Assembly: GCA_036320915.1 (NCBI GenBank)
Contig: JAXBDG010000010.1
Coordinates: 620,001-684,000, forward strand
From: Linnemannia elongata
Taxonomy: Eukaryota > Mortierellomycota > Mortierellomycetes > Mortierellales > Mortierellaceae
Length of the DNA: 64,000 bases
Direction of reading: 5' to 3'
Below the pieces are notes generated by a model. The model did no database searches, was not told the origin of the DNA, and worked only from the letters and a program-made list of their open reading frames with translations. Shown in pieces: positions 21,802 to 33,907 of this stretch (positions are counted from its first letter, which is position 1; the number at the start of each line of letters is the position of its first letter). A program made the translations under genes and the position numbers.

Positions 21802-23055
21802 ATGGGAATAGGATCCTTCTTTCGATTCGACACATTTAACCCCGAGCGGGCCGTTACTTCATATCTCTATGCACCCAAGATCCTCCTCGCAACGCGTGTC
21901 GTCGGATCGATGTACACTATTGCAGTTCTTGTGGAGGCCCTGATCACCTCCGAAAGCCTGTCATACTTTATGAAGTATTTCACGCATATTACCTATATTG
22001 CCTTGTCGATCTATTATGTGGTAAGAATTGGGTGTTCTTTTCGGCGGTTTGAAGTTTTGATGGTGCTGTGGGTTGAAAACCTGATGAGAGTGTAGGGGGA
22101 TATTTTTCTTGAGCTGAGTGGGAAAGGGTGAAGGTGAAAGGGAAATGGACAAAAATGGGTACAGTTGGGCTAGGGAGGGCGAAGGTAGATGCTGTGAAAG
22201 AAACACAAAGCTGCAGTGGTATGTGGATCAAACTGACCACAAATTGGCAGAGCAAAAAAAAACACAAAAGGGTAACCGACATGCTGGGCTGACGCTTCGG
22301 TAGGTCTTTTTTATTAACCCCTTTCCGCCTTGGTGGTTATTGCGCCAAATAGTGGTCAATGATCTGGTCAATCCTTTACGTCCGCCTCCCTTCCTCAGAA
22401 CGACAATTCTTCATCAAGCAACGGAACCGTGGTGAATCGAATATCTATTGGGTCATGTACCAGACCCTCGCCGTTTACCAGTAAAACCCCCTCCTTTTAC
22501 TTTTTACTTCTTTTTTTGTCTTACCTTGCAAGTGCCCATCCTGACTTACGACTTCCGAACTTTCTCCTGCCATATAGCATCGTTGTCCCACTGGTCTACT
22601 GGTCAGCCCTAAAAGAAGACTCAAAGAAGCACACAGGCCTCTACGAATGGTCCAGCGTTTCCCTGCACACCACCAACGGGTTCCTCATGCTTCTCGAACT
22701 CTTATCCACCCGTACCCTAATGGAGATCCGTCACATCTTCTTTGCAATCCTCTTCTTGGTGCTTTTCCTCGGCATGAGTTGGGTCGCGTACTGGAATGAA
22801 GGCGGGTGGGTGTACCCGTTCATGGATTTTAAGCAATTTAACTGGACGGTTGTGGGGTTGGGTTATGCGGGCGTTGTGGTCGGGATGGTGATTCTGTATT
22901 GTTTGTTGTGGAAGTTGCATGAGTTGAAAGAATTTCTCGGGACGAGAAAGGAAAGGAAGGGGAAGGTGAGCGGTGGAGAGGATGGGGAGAGGGAGGAGGT
23001 TCCGTTGGTGAGCGATGCGTGTCTCTCTGCCCATGTTCCAAGAACAACTGCATAA
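21802..23055 (+). CDS. Multi-pass membrane protein, rolling-stone/FAR-17a-like
   Basis: Exons 21802-22020, 22353-22480 and 22578-23055 give 274 aa. At least five or six hydrophobic segments are visible: around residues 28-48, 60-80, 105-125, 145-165, 170-190 and 205-230. The arrangement, with TLAVYH, the LHTTNGFLMLLELL segment, MEIRHIFFAILFL and GWVYPFMDF, resembles the rolling-stone and FAR-17a/AIG1 group of integral membrane proteins, whose animal members include serine hydrolases of fatty acid esters. The assignment is by pattern only. The second exon was chosen because the acceptor at 22351-22352 gives a continuous hydrophobic frame (VWSMIWSILYV). The soluble tail is charged. Function unknown. 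Confidence 0.72.
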
Positions 23056-23343
23056 AACAATAAAACAAAAAATCATAGACCAGCCAGCAACCCTATCCTG
23101 TCCTCTTGGAAATCGCTCGTTCCTCTTTTTGACGCCAACTGAGGCGAGAGGAGGGCATACAATCAGATCCTCAAAGTGCCTCTTTCTTCCTCCTGAACAC
23201 ACACTCCAGCGATCTGATTCACAATCTGTCAGTGATGTCTTTTCTTTACTGAAAAATGCGTCCATGAAGGTGGAAAGGATCTACAAAATAGTCGTAATAA
23301 AAAATTTGAAAGCTCCTGAATTTCTCTCTGTAGTGTACGTTGT

Positions 23344-24201
23344 TTAGAATCCACCAGCACCTCCCATGTTCTGAGACTCCCGCTGGACGCGGTTGATGTA
23401 GGTGCGGGAAACAATGTTCCATGCCTCCATGTAGCGATCCATGCAGTTGGATAAGCAGGTCTGTTAGTTTGAACACAGTCGCGTGTAAGTCGAGCAGAGA
23501 GAGGGGAGATCCAGATCCGGTGGGTAGTGCGAGGATGGTTGGTCGTTGCAGATCGTGCGAGACGAAGATAAAGAGAAGAATGAATGAGAGAGATTGATAT
23601 AAAGGTTAATTCATATGTAAATCAATAGCAACATAACGACAAGGTGCGGATCGTACACCATTAGCAACGAAAAAAAAGGTCTTTGGAGAGCTGACTGACC
23701 TGTTCGCTTCCTCCCAAGCTGGTGCTGGGCTTGGTCACACATCTGGCAAAGCACTTCTCGTTGATTTTCTGTTGACGGGAGACATAAAACAAGAGTAGAA
23801 AGCGTTAGGTTTTTTGTCCGATCAGGTATGAAGCGAGAATAGTGTGCGCACAACGTAAATGGTTCGTTTAACAAAGATAGATTCGGAGGGTTGGATAGTA
23901 GGAAGAGAGACGTACGTTGATGAGCTCCTGGGCATTGGCAAGAGCGAGCTCGCTGCGAACCTGATCCATGACCTGCTGCTTCTTAGCCTCCTAATAGCAC
24001 CCGACCAAGTTGACAAGAAGAACGCGGGGAGTCAGTAAAACAAGGCTGGTTGGAGGTTTTTTTTTTTGTTGGGTACGTCAAAAGTAGCGGCCGATTCCTG
24101 TGAGAAGGAAGTAACAATTGTCCCGCTGTGATTCTTGGAGGGCATTGAGAGTGCTATCGTACCATGGAGCCGCCGCTGCTGTAGTTTCCAAAGTCAGACA
24201 T
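23344..24201 (-). CDS. TIM13: Mitochondrial intermembrane-space chaperone Tim13
   Basis: Exons 24201-24163, 23990-23916, 23768-23700 and 23460-23344 give 99 aa, the usual size of small TIMs. The twin CX3C motifs are complete: CFARC in exon 3 and CLSNC in exon 4, separated by [14 protein letters not shown]. The flanks NAQELINKINEK and [10 protein letters not shown] are typical of Tim13. In yeast and animals Tim13 forms a hexamer with Tim8 and escorts hydrophobic inner-membrane proteins such as Tim23 across the intermembrane space. The protein lacks a presequence, as expected for a Mia40 substrate. It is transcribed divergently from SEC10 over a 424-base shared promoter. The first exon has only 13 codons. 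Confidence 0.93.
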
Positions 24202-24625
24202 GGTTGTTTGTTGATTGGTGATCGAGTATTGATTAGAAGGGTGTGTGAGAGAGAAGAAGGGAGTGTGATGCCAAGTATCTTTTGTGTGTCAACAATTTCC
24301 GTTTCTGAACATACAACGGAACGACTGCTTGACAAGCAGTCCCAGTCCACAATTTGTGACGGCAGGAATGATATTTGTGGTGCATGGGCTGCAACTGGCT
24401 ACATTGCTGCCACTTGGAACTGGAGGAGAGTGAAACGCCCATCTCACCTTCAACTTACACTACTCCATCACCTCCATCTCCCTTCACGATAGCGTCACTT
24501 ATATCCTTCTTTCCCTCTTTTCAGGAACCATACCACAGCAGACTCAACCAGCAGAATAATACAAATAACAAAAAGGGAAGAACTAATTTCCCAACTGCAT
24601 ACTACACACCTTCCTTCAGTCTACA
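24202..24625. promoter_or_regulatory. Shared TIM13-SEC10 divergent promoter
   Basis: A 424-base interval separates the two start codons. No clear TATA box is seen on either strand. The right half is C/T- and A-rich on plus, as expected for a leader. Confidence 0.5.
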
Positions 24626-27600
24626 ATGGCTCCACGACTGCCACGGCCATTCGAGCTAAACCCCGACCTGAAAGCTGCCCTTCGCGTCGAGTCATTCCAG
24701 GTACGACAACTTCTAACATCTGTTGACCTCAAGAATAATGAAATTAGCATCTCACCAGTCGTCGTAGCACGTCAATAAAACCCATTCCAGTATTGTTCAC
24801 ACCTTCAAACACCCCCCTCTTTTGCTTCACAACCACCAAAAAATAGGGCACGTTCAGCTCAAAAGCATTCATCGAAAAACTATCCAACGGAATCATTCAG
24901 ACACGTATCAAGGAAAACTCCAACACCTTCGACCCAAAGCCATTTATCCGCACATTTGAAAGCTCCCTAGAGGAACTCGAAAAGCTGGCGAGCAAGATGC
25001 AGAAACACACGATAGAGCTTGAGCGAGAGACACAAAAGGAGGAATTGGCGTTCAAGAAGCAGGTCAAGGAGCTGGGCTCGGGATTCGAGGTAAGGCTGCT
25101 GTTACTTGTTGGTAGAGTAAAGAATATGCTGCCTTTTCTCGATGGAGGTGTTGAACATGGGGTCGCTAACCTCACACTACCATCCGTGCGCTTCTAATAG
25201 GATGTTCAATCGACGCTTGAGAGCTTGGACTCGCGCATCAGCGAAGTCGGAAGCACAGCTATCAGGATCGGTAAGGCATAACTCTTAGACATTAGACATT
25301 TCTGCCAGCTATGAAGCTCTACTTCACCACACGTTTGCTTTCACAAATCTAACATCAGATTCAATCCTACTGGTACAACTAGGCGAGAAACTTGAGACGG
25401 CGGACAAGCAAAGGGCAAGGGCAGTGCTGTCGAAAAAGCTCATGGAGTACTTTATGCAATTCAATGACGGAGGATGCCCAACCCTGGAGTCGCTCATGAC
25501 ACAACAAGGACTTGAGGGACAGATTGAAGCAGCCAGGATTCTTCGACAGCTTGCAGTGATCTCTAAGGAAGTCGACTTGCCTGAAACACAAGTGGTATGT
25601 AGAATCATCGTGGGTCCGAGAATCACCTGCAACTATATGTATTTAATGGACCCTCAAAGACGACTGACATGGCCTTTGAACCTTTTTTCAAACACTAGGC
25701 AAGAGACGGTATTGAAAAGTTCAGGGAACAGTTCGAGACAGACATGTTGTCATCATTTGACAAAGCATACCGACAAGCAGATCCCAAAGTCATGGCAGTA
25801 AGTAGCTGTCAACACAAAAGGATAATAATTACAAAAGGATATCGGTCAGGAATACAATTTGAAGGCTAACCCCTTCAAAAACCTCGCATTGTCAAATAGC
25901 ATTGCGCCAAAGCATTACTGGAGTTCAACGGAGGCCACTCCTGTGTTCAGATCTATGTCAACCAGCACGACTTCTTTATGCTTCACTCCAAGGTCAACGA
26001 GTCCGCCCCTCTGGAAGGCCCTAACCAGTAAGTCTGTTTTCTTTTACCGTGCGCAATATGTGCCCCATGTCGCACCTCCCCAATGCTAACTAACCATCAA
26101 CCTCACACCTATAGCGAGGATCTTACCAACCCAGTCGCGGCCATCCCACCCATCGATGCAGGACTCATCAAGCTGTTCGACGACATTCGGACAACGGTCG
26201 ATCAGGAGGCAGAGATTATCTCAATGGTCTTTCCCAACCCCGCTGCCGTTTTCCAAGTCTTTATTCAGCGTGTTTTTGAGCAATCCGTAGGTGCCAGCTT
26301 CATTTTTACATTCACTTTGATGCCATATGATATTCCTCACTCGATATTGATACTACTGTCCCTCCTCCTTGAACTCGTCCAATAGATTCAACAATTCATC
26401 GAGACACTCTTGGAGAGATCGCAGGCGAAATCGACGCTTGCTTACCTTCGAACCCTTTTGTCGATCCACGAGCACACCATTCATTTAGTCAAGGACTTGA
26501 AGATGTGTGAAGATACCCTCAAGGTCGGCATCAACGCGAACGTCAAGGGATCCAACATTTCAGTCACGACCCAACCCCTCTCACAAACATTAGATCGTTG
26601 TCTGGACGATCTTTTCGTCCCCTTCTTGGAGGGCGACCGATACCTCGAGAAGGAGTTGCAGTCGTTGTGCGAGATTTACGACTCCATGTTGGCGAAATTC
26701 ACTGCTTACCAGCTTCAGCGCCGTGGAGGAAATAAGTTCAGAGCCATCATTACGCGTACTTTCAACCAAATCATTGATTCCAACAAGACAACTCTCCCTC
26801 CTGTTGTCCTGGAGAACTTTGCGACAGTCAAGAACCCAGAGAAATACCAGGATATGAAGGTTTCGGATGATGATGGAGCTCTTTCGGTCGAGCTTGTTGT
26901 CAAACTACTCAAGATCCATGCCGAGAGTGTTCTCAGGAGTCTAGGGCTCTTGCCCGTCTCTGGAAGGTACGCTAAGTGCCTCGTTAGTGTCAAAATGGAT
27001 GTAATCGCACCTCTCCCTCTCTTTCTGATTTACCTTACTAATTCATATGTATTTTCTATCTGTGAACTGAATTAGACCCAAACATACAGCGGTACTGTTC
27101 CAGCTTTTGACGGACTACATTGGAATGCGTTACATTGACGCTGCTCTGGACTCGTAAGTGCTTGACGACAATACGCTGACTGGATGTATCAAGTAGTTTG
27201 TAGAAACACTTGAGTGCTAACCATAGTGTTTGATTCTTTTTGTTGTTACTAGAGCTATGGAAGATTTGTCAGCGTTGGACCCTAAGTTCCCGCCAGATCT
27301 GCGACCTATGAAGCGCGTCAAGCTTGTGAACGGAATTATTCACTTGATCCAGATGCACTTCCAAACTACAATCGTAAGCCATTGATTATTTTCAGCCATG
27401 CTTTTGATTAAGCGAGTCCATTACCTCAGGCGTGTTTCCTAAAAACACTTTTTGTGTATCCTTTGCGACATAGTTGCCACTGACGGTGCCGTCGCCTCAA
27501 GTGTATCGAGACACAGTCATCCAGAAGAACAAGCTGATGGCCAACGTGGAAGCCAAGGCGAACGCAACCATCCAGAAGGAGATTGACGTGATTCTGGCCT

Positions 27601-28316
27601 GGTTGGAGACGTGTTTGAGCAGACAGCGAAAGTCGGATTTCAAGCCCAAGGATGACGAGATTGATTTGACAGGACTCGCAACTAAGCCCTGTATCGACTG
27701 CTGTGAGTTCTTGAGGCGAATGTACGAGACAACCAAGAAGTGCTTCGATGGCAAGAACATTGAGATGTTCTGCACTGAAGTCGGCGTCACCTTCCATGGA
27801 ATGCTTCTTGAACACTTCAAGAAGTTCCAGATCAGCCCTGTCGGAGGAGTGTTGCTCACAAAGTAAGTCCTGCGCGACCCTGCGCTTTCAGGTTAAGCCC
27901 AGCTCGACTCTTGTTTCGTCCAACCTAACTCGTGTTCTTGTTTTGCTTTTCCCAGGGACATTGCCAAGTATCAGGAATCGGTCAAGGCATGGAACATCCC
28001 CTCACTAAACGAACGCTTCGAGATGCTCCGTCAGCTCGGAAACGTGTTCTTGGTCAAACCCGAGATCCTGCCCTCTGTCCTGAATGAGGGTTACCTAGCC
28101 AAGGTCGACTTCAAGAGTCTGTACCCGTACCTCCAGATGCGTGTTGATTTCAAGACGTCCAAGATCGATAAGCTGTTTGAGAAAAAGCTAAACCTGACGG
28201 CTGGTAACGGTAGCGGAAATGGAAGTGGACCTACAAGTGGTGGTGCTACAAGCAGGATGGCACAGTTGGAGGACCTCACTGGCGCCAAGTTCTTGAGTTA
28301 CTCACTCCATAGATAA
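24626..28316 (+). CDS. SEC10: Exocyst complex subunit Sec10 (EXOC5)
   Basis: Twelve exons: 24626-24700, 24847-25089, 25201-25270, 25359-25594, 25699-25797, 25900-26027, 26115-26286, 26386-26966, 27076-27153, 27253-27373, 27474-27862, 27956-28316. They join in frame to 850 aa, against 871 in yeast. The N-terminus has the Sec10 pattern: a short loop, FSSKAFIEKL, then PFIRTFESSLEEL and a coiled coil (about residues 60-120). A long helical-rod region follows (EARIL-like heptads, GLIKLFDDIR, FIQRVFEQSIQQFIETLLER). The C-terminal helices end LYPYLQMRVDFKTSK. Sec10 bridges Sec15 and the rest of the exocyst, which tethers secretory vesicles to the plasma membrane at hyphal tips. A Gly/Ser/Asn-rich stretch near the end is low complexity. 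Confidence 0.93.
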
Positions 28317-28425
28317 AAAAGCAGGGCACGTTCACGTTCTGTTTTGATGGCGTTATTCTAGAAACCCTTCCTCATACACACATACACACGCACTTCATGT
28401 CCTTTGGTCTCCTTCCCGCCATAAT

Positions 28426-28431
28426 AATAAA
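28426..28431 (+). terminator. AATAAA poly(A) signal of SEC10
   Basis: AATAAA on plus lies about 110 bases after the SEC10 stop. Confidence 0.4.
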
Positions 28432-28560
28432 TCCACACCAACTCTCATTCCTGCTGCCTTTTTCCTGAATTGAAACACATAATGGAGGGGGACGCGATTG
28501 GATAGTTGGAAGACAGGCTCCCCAAATTATGATGAATTTGGCGATGTTTTTGTTGGTTTT

Positions 28561-28566
28561 TTTATT
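28561..28566 (-). terminator. AATAAA poly(A) signal of eS28
   Basis: AATAAA on the minus strand lies about 31 bases past the eS28 stop. SEC10 and eS28 converge across only 280 bases. Confidence 0.5.
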
Positions 28567-28596
28567 CCTGCTTTTTGTCAAAGTAAAACTGTGTCT

Positions 28597-29875
28597 TTAA
28601 CGGAGACGACGGGCCTCACGCTCGGACTCCATAAGGCAGAGGATATCGCCTAATAATGAAGAAACGTAATAAACAATATGTTAGGGTTTGTGAACGAGGG
28701 GAGAAGACCTTGTGATGCGAGAGCGCTTTTGCTTGGAAAGGGTATGGAGGGTCGAGTAGGCGCGAGTAGAAATCATGAAAGCCGGTGGAGAGGTCCTTCA
28801 ATTTGATGATTTGAAAATGGTGGCGTTCTTTGATGCTCCTGAAGATATGATGGATCGTTTGAGGTTGAAGTCGCACTCTTCTGCCGCCTTGTTGCCGTAT
28901 TGCGTTGATGTATGTAGGCGCAGTTCAATGATTGCACCTAAGTCTTAACCGACATAATCCAGAAAAAAAAGTGGCTGGAGAAAGGGCAAAGAGAACTTTC
29001 GAAAGTTGTAGGTTGTCACGCAGGTTTGCCACCATTTGAACTAATAATGCGGCTGTACGGCGTGTCGAGTGAGTGTCGAAAAGGCTGTTCTTTTCCAGTG
29101 CTTCCTGCCTATTGTCCTCCTGCCCTTGTAAGCTACCGCAGCTCAAATGTACGGTGTGACGAAAGGTTCACATACCCTCACGGACGGGTCCCTTGACGTT
29201 ACGGATAACGTTGCGGATGGAGTTGGGGTTGGAGGGATCCTCCTGCAACTCAACCTTGACCTGGGTGACACCTCCACGGGAGCCGGTACGGCCAAGAACC
29301 TTGGTGACTTTGGCGTGCTTGACAACGGTCTTATCCTGTTATATGAAAGAGTAGGGAGGGAACAGAAAACGGGGTTGTCAGATTTCTGCTTCTTTTGTGT
29401 TGTTTTGCTGCTGGCAGTTCGCTTCTCCTTTGATGTTTAGTGGGAGGCTTCCTGAGCTCAAGTCGCCGAACGAAAAAAAAGGCTGACGTTTGATGGACTG
29501 ATCTCTGACAAGGCGATTGTTGGTGTTAGGTGATGGATGATGGTTTCTGCCTCTGTGAATTAAAAGATGTTGGTGGATCCTGGACTTTCGATAGGATCTT
29601 CGATTCCACCCAGCAGTTGTCTGCCCCCTTTAGTTGATCATAGATGATGGTTGATGGGAGCCTTTTTCAACTTTTTTTGTTTCCCGAAGGTGCCGATACG
29701 GATGCCGATGATTCTTTTGCAGCTATTGATGTCAGTTTCCTGAATGGATAGACGGATCGATGGGTCGCATTATGTATATGTCGACATGGATGCTATCCTT
29801 ATCCTGAAGCCCCCATTCCACCAAGCGCCCCTACTACGGTCGGTCGTGAAAATTGACCGTACCATTTTGATTGAG
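28597..29875 (-). CDS. RPS28: Small-subunit ribosomal protein eS28
   Basis: Two coding exons are certain: 29335-29176 (starting [20 protein letters not shown]) and 28649-28597 (ending [11 protein letters not shown]). Together they cover the whole of eS28 except the initiator Met. The upstream splice acceptor lies exactly before the Asp codon, so the ATG must sit alone or almost alone in an earlier exon. The best candidate is ATG at 29875-29873 followed directly by GTACGG, which would give 71 aa. eS28 is a 40S protein near the mRNA exit channel. Both introns (about 537 and 526 bases) are much longer than the coding sequence. The 3' part is certain; the first exon is tentative. Confidence 0.85.
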
Positions 29876-30569
29876 TGTTAAGAAAGGAGGCTCCAATCAG
29901 ACTGCGCGCGGACACTTCAAAAACGAAATCTCCTTGTTCTTTCTCATGTACGAGTGAACACCGCACGAACTGAAAATTAAGGGCCGCTAATTTTTGCACA
30001 GGCCTACATCAGGCTGGCGGCCCTTGGGGGACTTGTCTTCTTTCTCTATCACAAAGCAATTTTTCAGGTGCGCTTGGAAGCTGGGATATACATCCATGCT
30101 GTGGCCATGGTGGCATCACCCATCCATCGGATGATAATCAGATACCACCTTGGGAATCTTACTCTCGCCATCTACAATATCGACACAGGAGGATACCGGT
30201 CCAATATCGACGGTGCCTCGTCACCATATCGCCGTCATCAACATCTGCTGTTTTGGAGATGGGGAACCCTGCTGGATGAGTCAGAGGAGAGATCATCACC
30301 AAAATCGGGTCGAGCCTTTGCCCGATCACTTATTTCTTCAGAGACGGATTGCCCAGAACCGCTGTCCGACCATTTTAGAACGACAACCGTCAATACCCAG
30401 ACGGTATTATTCCCAGCCTGGAAGCACAGAGTACCTCAGGAACCAAGCCAACAACACACCATATACAACTTCGCCCAGCAACCCGGTCACCCTCAGTACC
30501 CAACATCAATTGGCCATAATCCAGTCGACTCACCCTATATCTTTTCAACATCCCGTATCAACTGTAGAA
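29876..30569. promoter_or_regulatory. Divergent eS28-eL31 promoter region
   Basis: About 690 bases between two ribosomal protein genes transcribed in opposite directions, so coregulation is plausible. An open frame on plus (30068-30628) runs through it and into exon 1 of eL31 in another frame; it has no recognisable domain. Confidence 0.5.
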
Positions 30570-31304
30570 ATGGCCAAGGAATCCAAGGGTACCAAGCGTT
30601 CTACCATCCACGACGTTGTCGCTCGTGAGTACACCATTCACTTGCACAAGCACGTCCACGGCAGGTAAATACTCTTCTCCCTTTGAGCAAGATCCTTTAA
30701 GCGTTTTGACAGGAGAAAGCGGGATATCATGAGCAAAACAACTCTGGTCGTTAGTTGTTGAAGAGCAGGACCGTCGGACAGAGCAGGACAACTTTGTCAT
30801 GCATATGTCGCTACAAGAAGAGTTTGGCTCTTGACAACTGTCAGGTCTCACTTTCTCAACTTGCTCAAGCGATCTGCAAAAAAGGAAACAACCAGCATTC
30901 CAGGAACGACATTACTGTCACAGGACACCGCCACTGCCTCTATCTCAAAGGAATCAGCAGCTTCCAACCAAACCAACGAACACACTTCAAAAACAACGAT
31001 ATTCACCTATTTCCCTTCTACCTTACAACAAAACAGATCCTTCAAGAAGCGTGCCCCCCACGCCATCAAGGCTATCAAGGCTTTCGCCCAGAAGACCATG
31101 GGTACCTCCGATGTCCGTGTCGACCCCAGCTTGAACAAGCAGATCTGGTCCAAGGGTATCAAGACCGTCCAGCACCGCATCCGCGTCCGCTTGTCCCGCA
31201 AGCGTAACGACGATGAGGAGGCCAAGGAGAAGTTGTACACCTACGTCTCGTACGTTCCCGTCACCTCCTTCAAGGGTCTCGAGACCCAGGTCTGCGACGA
31301 GTAA
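30570..31304 (+). CDS. RPL31: Large-subunit ribosomal protein eL31
   Basis: Exons 30570-30664 and 31037-31304 give 120 aa, the usual eL31 length. The sequence starts [20 protein letters not shown] and continues [12 protein letters not shown], then after the intron [20 protein letters not shown] and a basic [11 protein letters not shown] segment. eL31 lies at the peptide exit tunnel rim of the 60S subunit. The 372-base intron is longer than the second exon. It lies head-to-head with eS28. Confidence 0.95.
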
Positions 31305-32177
31305 AGTTACTACTATTAGTATCTTTGTTTATTCCTCCTAACAGGTTTCTGCCATTAAAAAAAACCGACCCAAAAAGTATTTCCTTGTGTGCACTTTTTC
31401 GTTTGCCAGATCTGTAGCATTGTATGCTCTTTTAAATTTGGTGGCGTAGAAATGTTGATCTGATGTGGTGGTACGTGCATTACAAAAGGAGTCTCTTTTT
31501 TCCTTCAGATAACTCTGCAGACATAGCCAACTCTCTCACACCACAGCAATTGTTGGATGATGACCTAGTTGTCGAGAAGAAGGAAGTGTGGCTAACTTCA
31601 TCATATTGCAGCCACTTTGTGTACAGAGTCACTCACACTCACAGATAACCGAAAGAACAAGTTTGAATCGGAATGGGCGAGGAGCAATTGAAGCCAAACT
31701 TGAACATCCTGTAGGTTGGGCACAAATGCAGGGCGAGATAGGAATATTTTTTTGCTGTACTTTTTTGCTCGTGTTTGCAAAATCCACAACCTCAAACTCA
31801 AGAGTGAAACCACGTTAGTTGTAAACGCGTCCAAGCAAATGGGGTCTGTTCAAGAAGGACGATCCCTCCCTTCCTTCCCTTCCTTCCCTCTTCACCCCCA
31901 GGCATGGGCCTTATTTTCTCGCTTCTTCATCTGTTAGCTCTTTTTTAAAAAGTAAGGTCATACTTCTTGACCCTCTTCTCTCCCTTTCTATCGTTTTCTT
32001 CAACATTCCCCCTCCCATTTTGCTTAGTGTTCACTCTCTTCTTTTTACATAACTAATACCATCTAATCATATCTTGCATCATCAACCCTCCAGCATATCT
32101 CTCTACCTCTCCCCTAATACTCCACCTCAACAACTTCAACAATCACACTACGTCCTCTCTCACCTTCGCCTTTGCCT
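31305..32177. other. Spacer between eL31 and chitin deacetylase
   Basis: No gene is seen. The last 250 bases before the CDA start are strongly C/T-rich on plus, typical of the leaders in this window. TTCC repeats lie at about 31866-31890. Confidence 0.5.
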
Positions 32178-33753
32178 ATGACGCCCCTTATCGGCAAAAA
32201 ACCAAACGCCAACGCGACCAGGCGCCAATGGGCGCTTCTTGCATTGATTTTCTTAACAATGCCAGCGTTGGCGCAGGTCGTCTTTGCGGCGGGCGTCAAT
32301 AAGCCCACCACAGAGCAAGCTATCAAAATGCTCTCCTCTTCCCTCACCCCCATGGGCACCACTACCAATGGCGGCGTCCATGGCATCAACATGAACACCA
32401 ACAAGCAGGTAGAATATCATGGCATCGTGTACACCCACGACGAGGCCGCCGAGGATAAGGCCCTCGAGGACGAAGAAGCCGCTCATGGCGGACACGAACA
32501 CGGTGGCAGTCGTGGAAAGAACAGGATGAACATGGCGCTCTATCCACCACGAAACAAGATCCCGGACGTCAACTCTCCACAGGTCAAGGCCTGGGTTGCC
32601 GAGATCGATTGGTCCAAAGTTCCCAACATCCCTGTCGCAGCCGGTTTAGCACCCGAGACGCCTCATTTCCCGAAATGCCCTCCAGTCGAAGAGTTAGACC
32701 GGACGACTTGTTGGTGGACTTGCTATGGATGCACAGCGCCGACGGATATTATTACGTGCCCCTCGACGAATCAGTGGGGGTTGACCTATGATGATGGGCC
32801 CAGCTTGGTGACGAGGACTATGACGAAATTCTTGTTGGAGAAGAAGATGACGGCGACGTTCTTTATTGTGGGGTCGCGGGTTCTGGAGTTCCCGGATATC
32901 TTGCGTGAGCAAGTCGCTCAGGGCCACCACATCGGCATGCACAGTAAGATTCATCGACATCTACCCAATCGCTATGCGATAGCCCTCATGGCCTTTTTAT
33001 ATTGTTGTTTACCATGATTACTCATTACCACATTCCATCCTCCTTTTCCTTCAACCCACAGCATGGTCACACAGCGCTCTGACAACCCTGACCAACCACG
33101 AGATCGTAGCCGAGATCCGCTGGACAGAAAAGGCCATCCGCGACGTAACAGGTCTAACAATGAAGTACGTCCGCCCGCCCTTCGGAGATATCGACAACCG
33201 TGTCCGCGAGATCCTGCGCCAAATGGGGTATACGGTCGTGATCTGGACAAAGGGCTGGGACACCAACGACTGGAGGATGTTGATGCACGAGATCCCCGAA
33301 CGCGAGATCCTCCAGAACTTTAAGAACTCTCTAGATAACCGCGCCATCGTCCGGTCGTCGAACGACAAACCTGCGGGTCCGATTACTTTGGAACATGATT
33401 TGAGTAATGATACCATCCGTGTGTCAAGGACACTAATTGAGATGGCTTCTTCTAGGGGTTTGCAGCCCATGAACCTTGCGACCTGTCTTGGCGATATGAC
33501 GCCTTATCAACGCGGATCCAAGTTGGGACCTGGTGGTGCGGTCGAGAAGATTAACGGTGGTGATTCAACAGGTTCTTACAGGGGCATGACAGGCATGGAG
33601 GAGCAGGATTATAATACCCCTTCCCAGACCGGTGGTAAGAAGGGTGAAGGCAAGAGCTCTCCTACCAGCGATGCCGTCGCTGCCCTCCAGCAGTCTGTAA
33701 TCTATGCTGCCATGGGCTTAGCCGCCGTCGCGTCCGTTATGTTGACCCTGTAG
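32178..33753 (+). CDS. Chitin deacetylase, GPI-type, active-site motifs intact
   Basis: Exons 32178-32943 and 33062-33753 give 485 aa. A hydrophobic segment at about 18-38 looks like a signal peptide or anchor. An acidic and His/Gly-rich pro-region follows, then a Cys-rich stretch (about 167-194), then the NodB (CE4) domain. The motifs are TYDDGP (203-208; Asp205 base, Asp206 metal ligand), HTWSH (His255 and His259, metal ligands), RPPFGD (293-298), WDTNDW and LEHD. The C-terminus is Gly/Ser-rich and ends in a hydrophobic segment, typical of a GPI-anchored protein. The enzyme removes acetyl groups from chitin, making chitosan in the cell wall. A first-exon TTG lies upstream, but ATG at 32178 is the natural start. 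Confidence 0.93.
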
Positions 33754-33907
33754 AATAATATCAAACCTACAACCTAGACTTAATTTTCGCACAACTTTTT
33801 CGTAATACAACTATTATTGTTTTTTTTTGCTAACTATGATACAATGAATGAATGATGTGAATGAAAATAAGAGAGAGAGAGAGAGAGGAAAGGGTAACAC
33901 AAACAGC

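Noticed and set aside
28800..28840. TGATGA and CTGA boxes resembling a C/D snoRNA in the eS28 intron
   Set aside because: They are on the antisense strand and only about 35 bases apart, without a terminal stem.
30068..30628. Open frame of 186 codons overlapping exon 1 of eL31
   Set aside because: It runs through the divergent promoter and overlaps a certain ribosomal protein exon in another frame.
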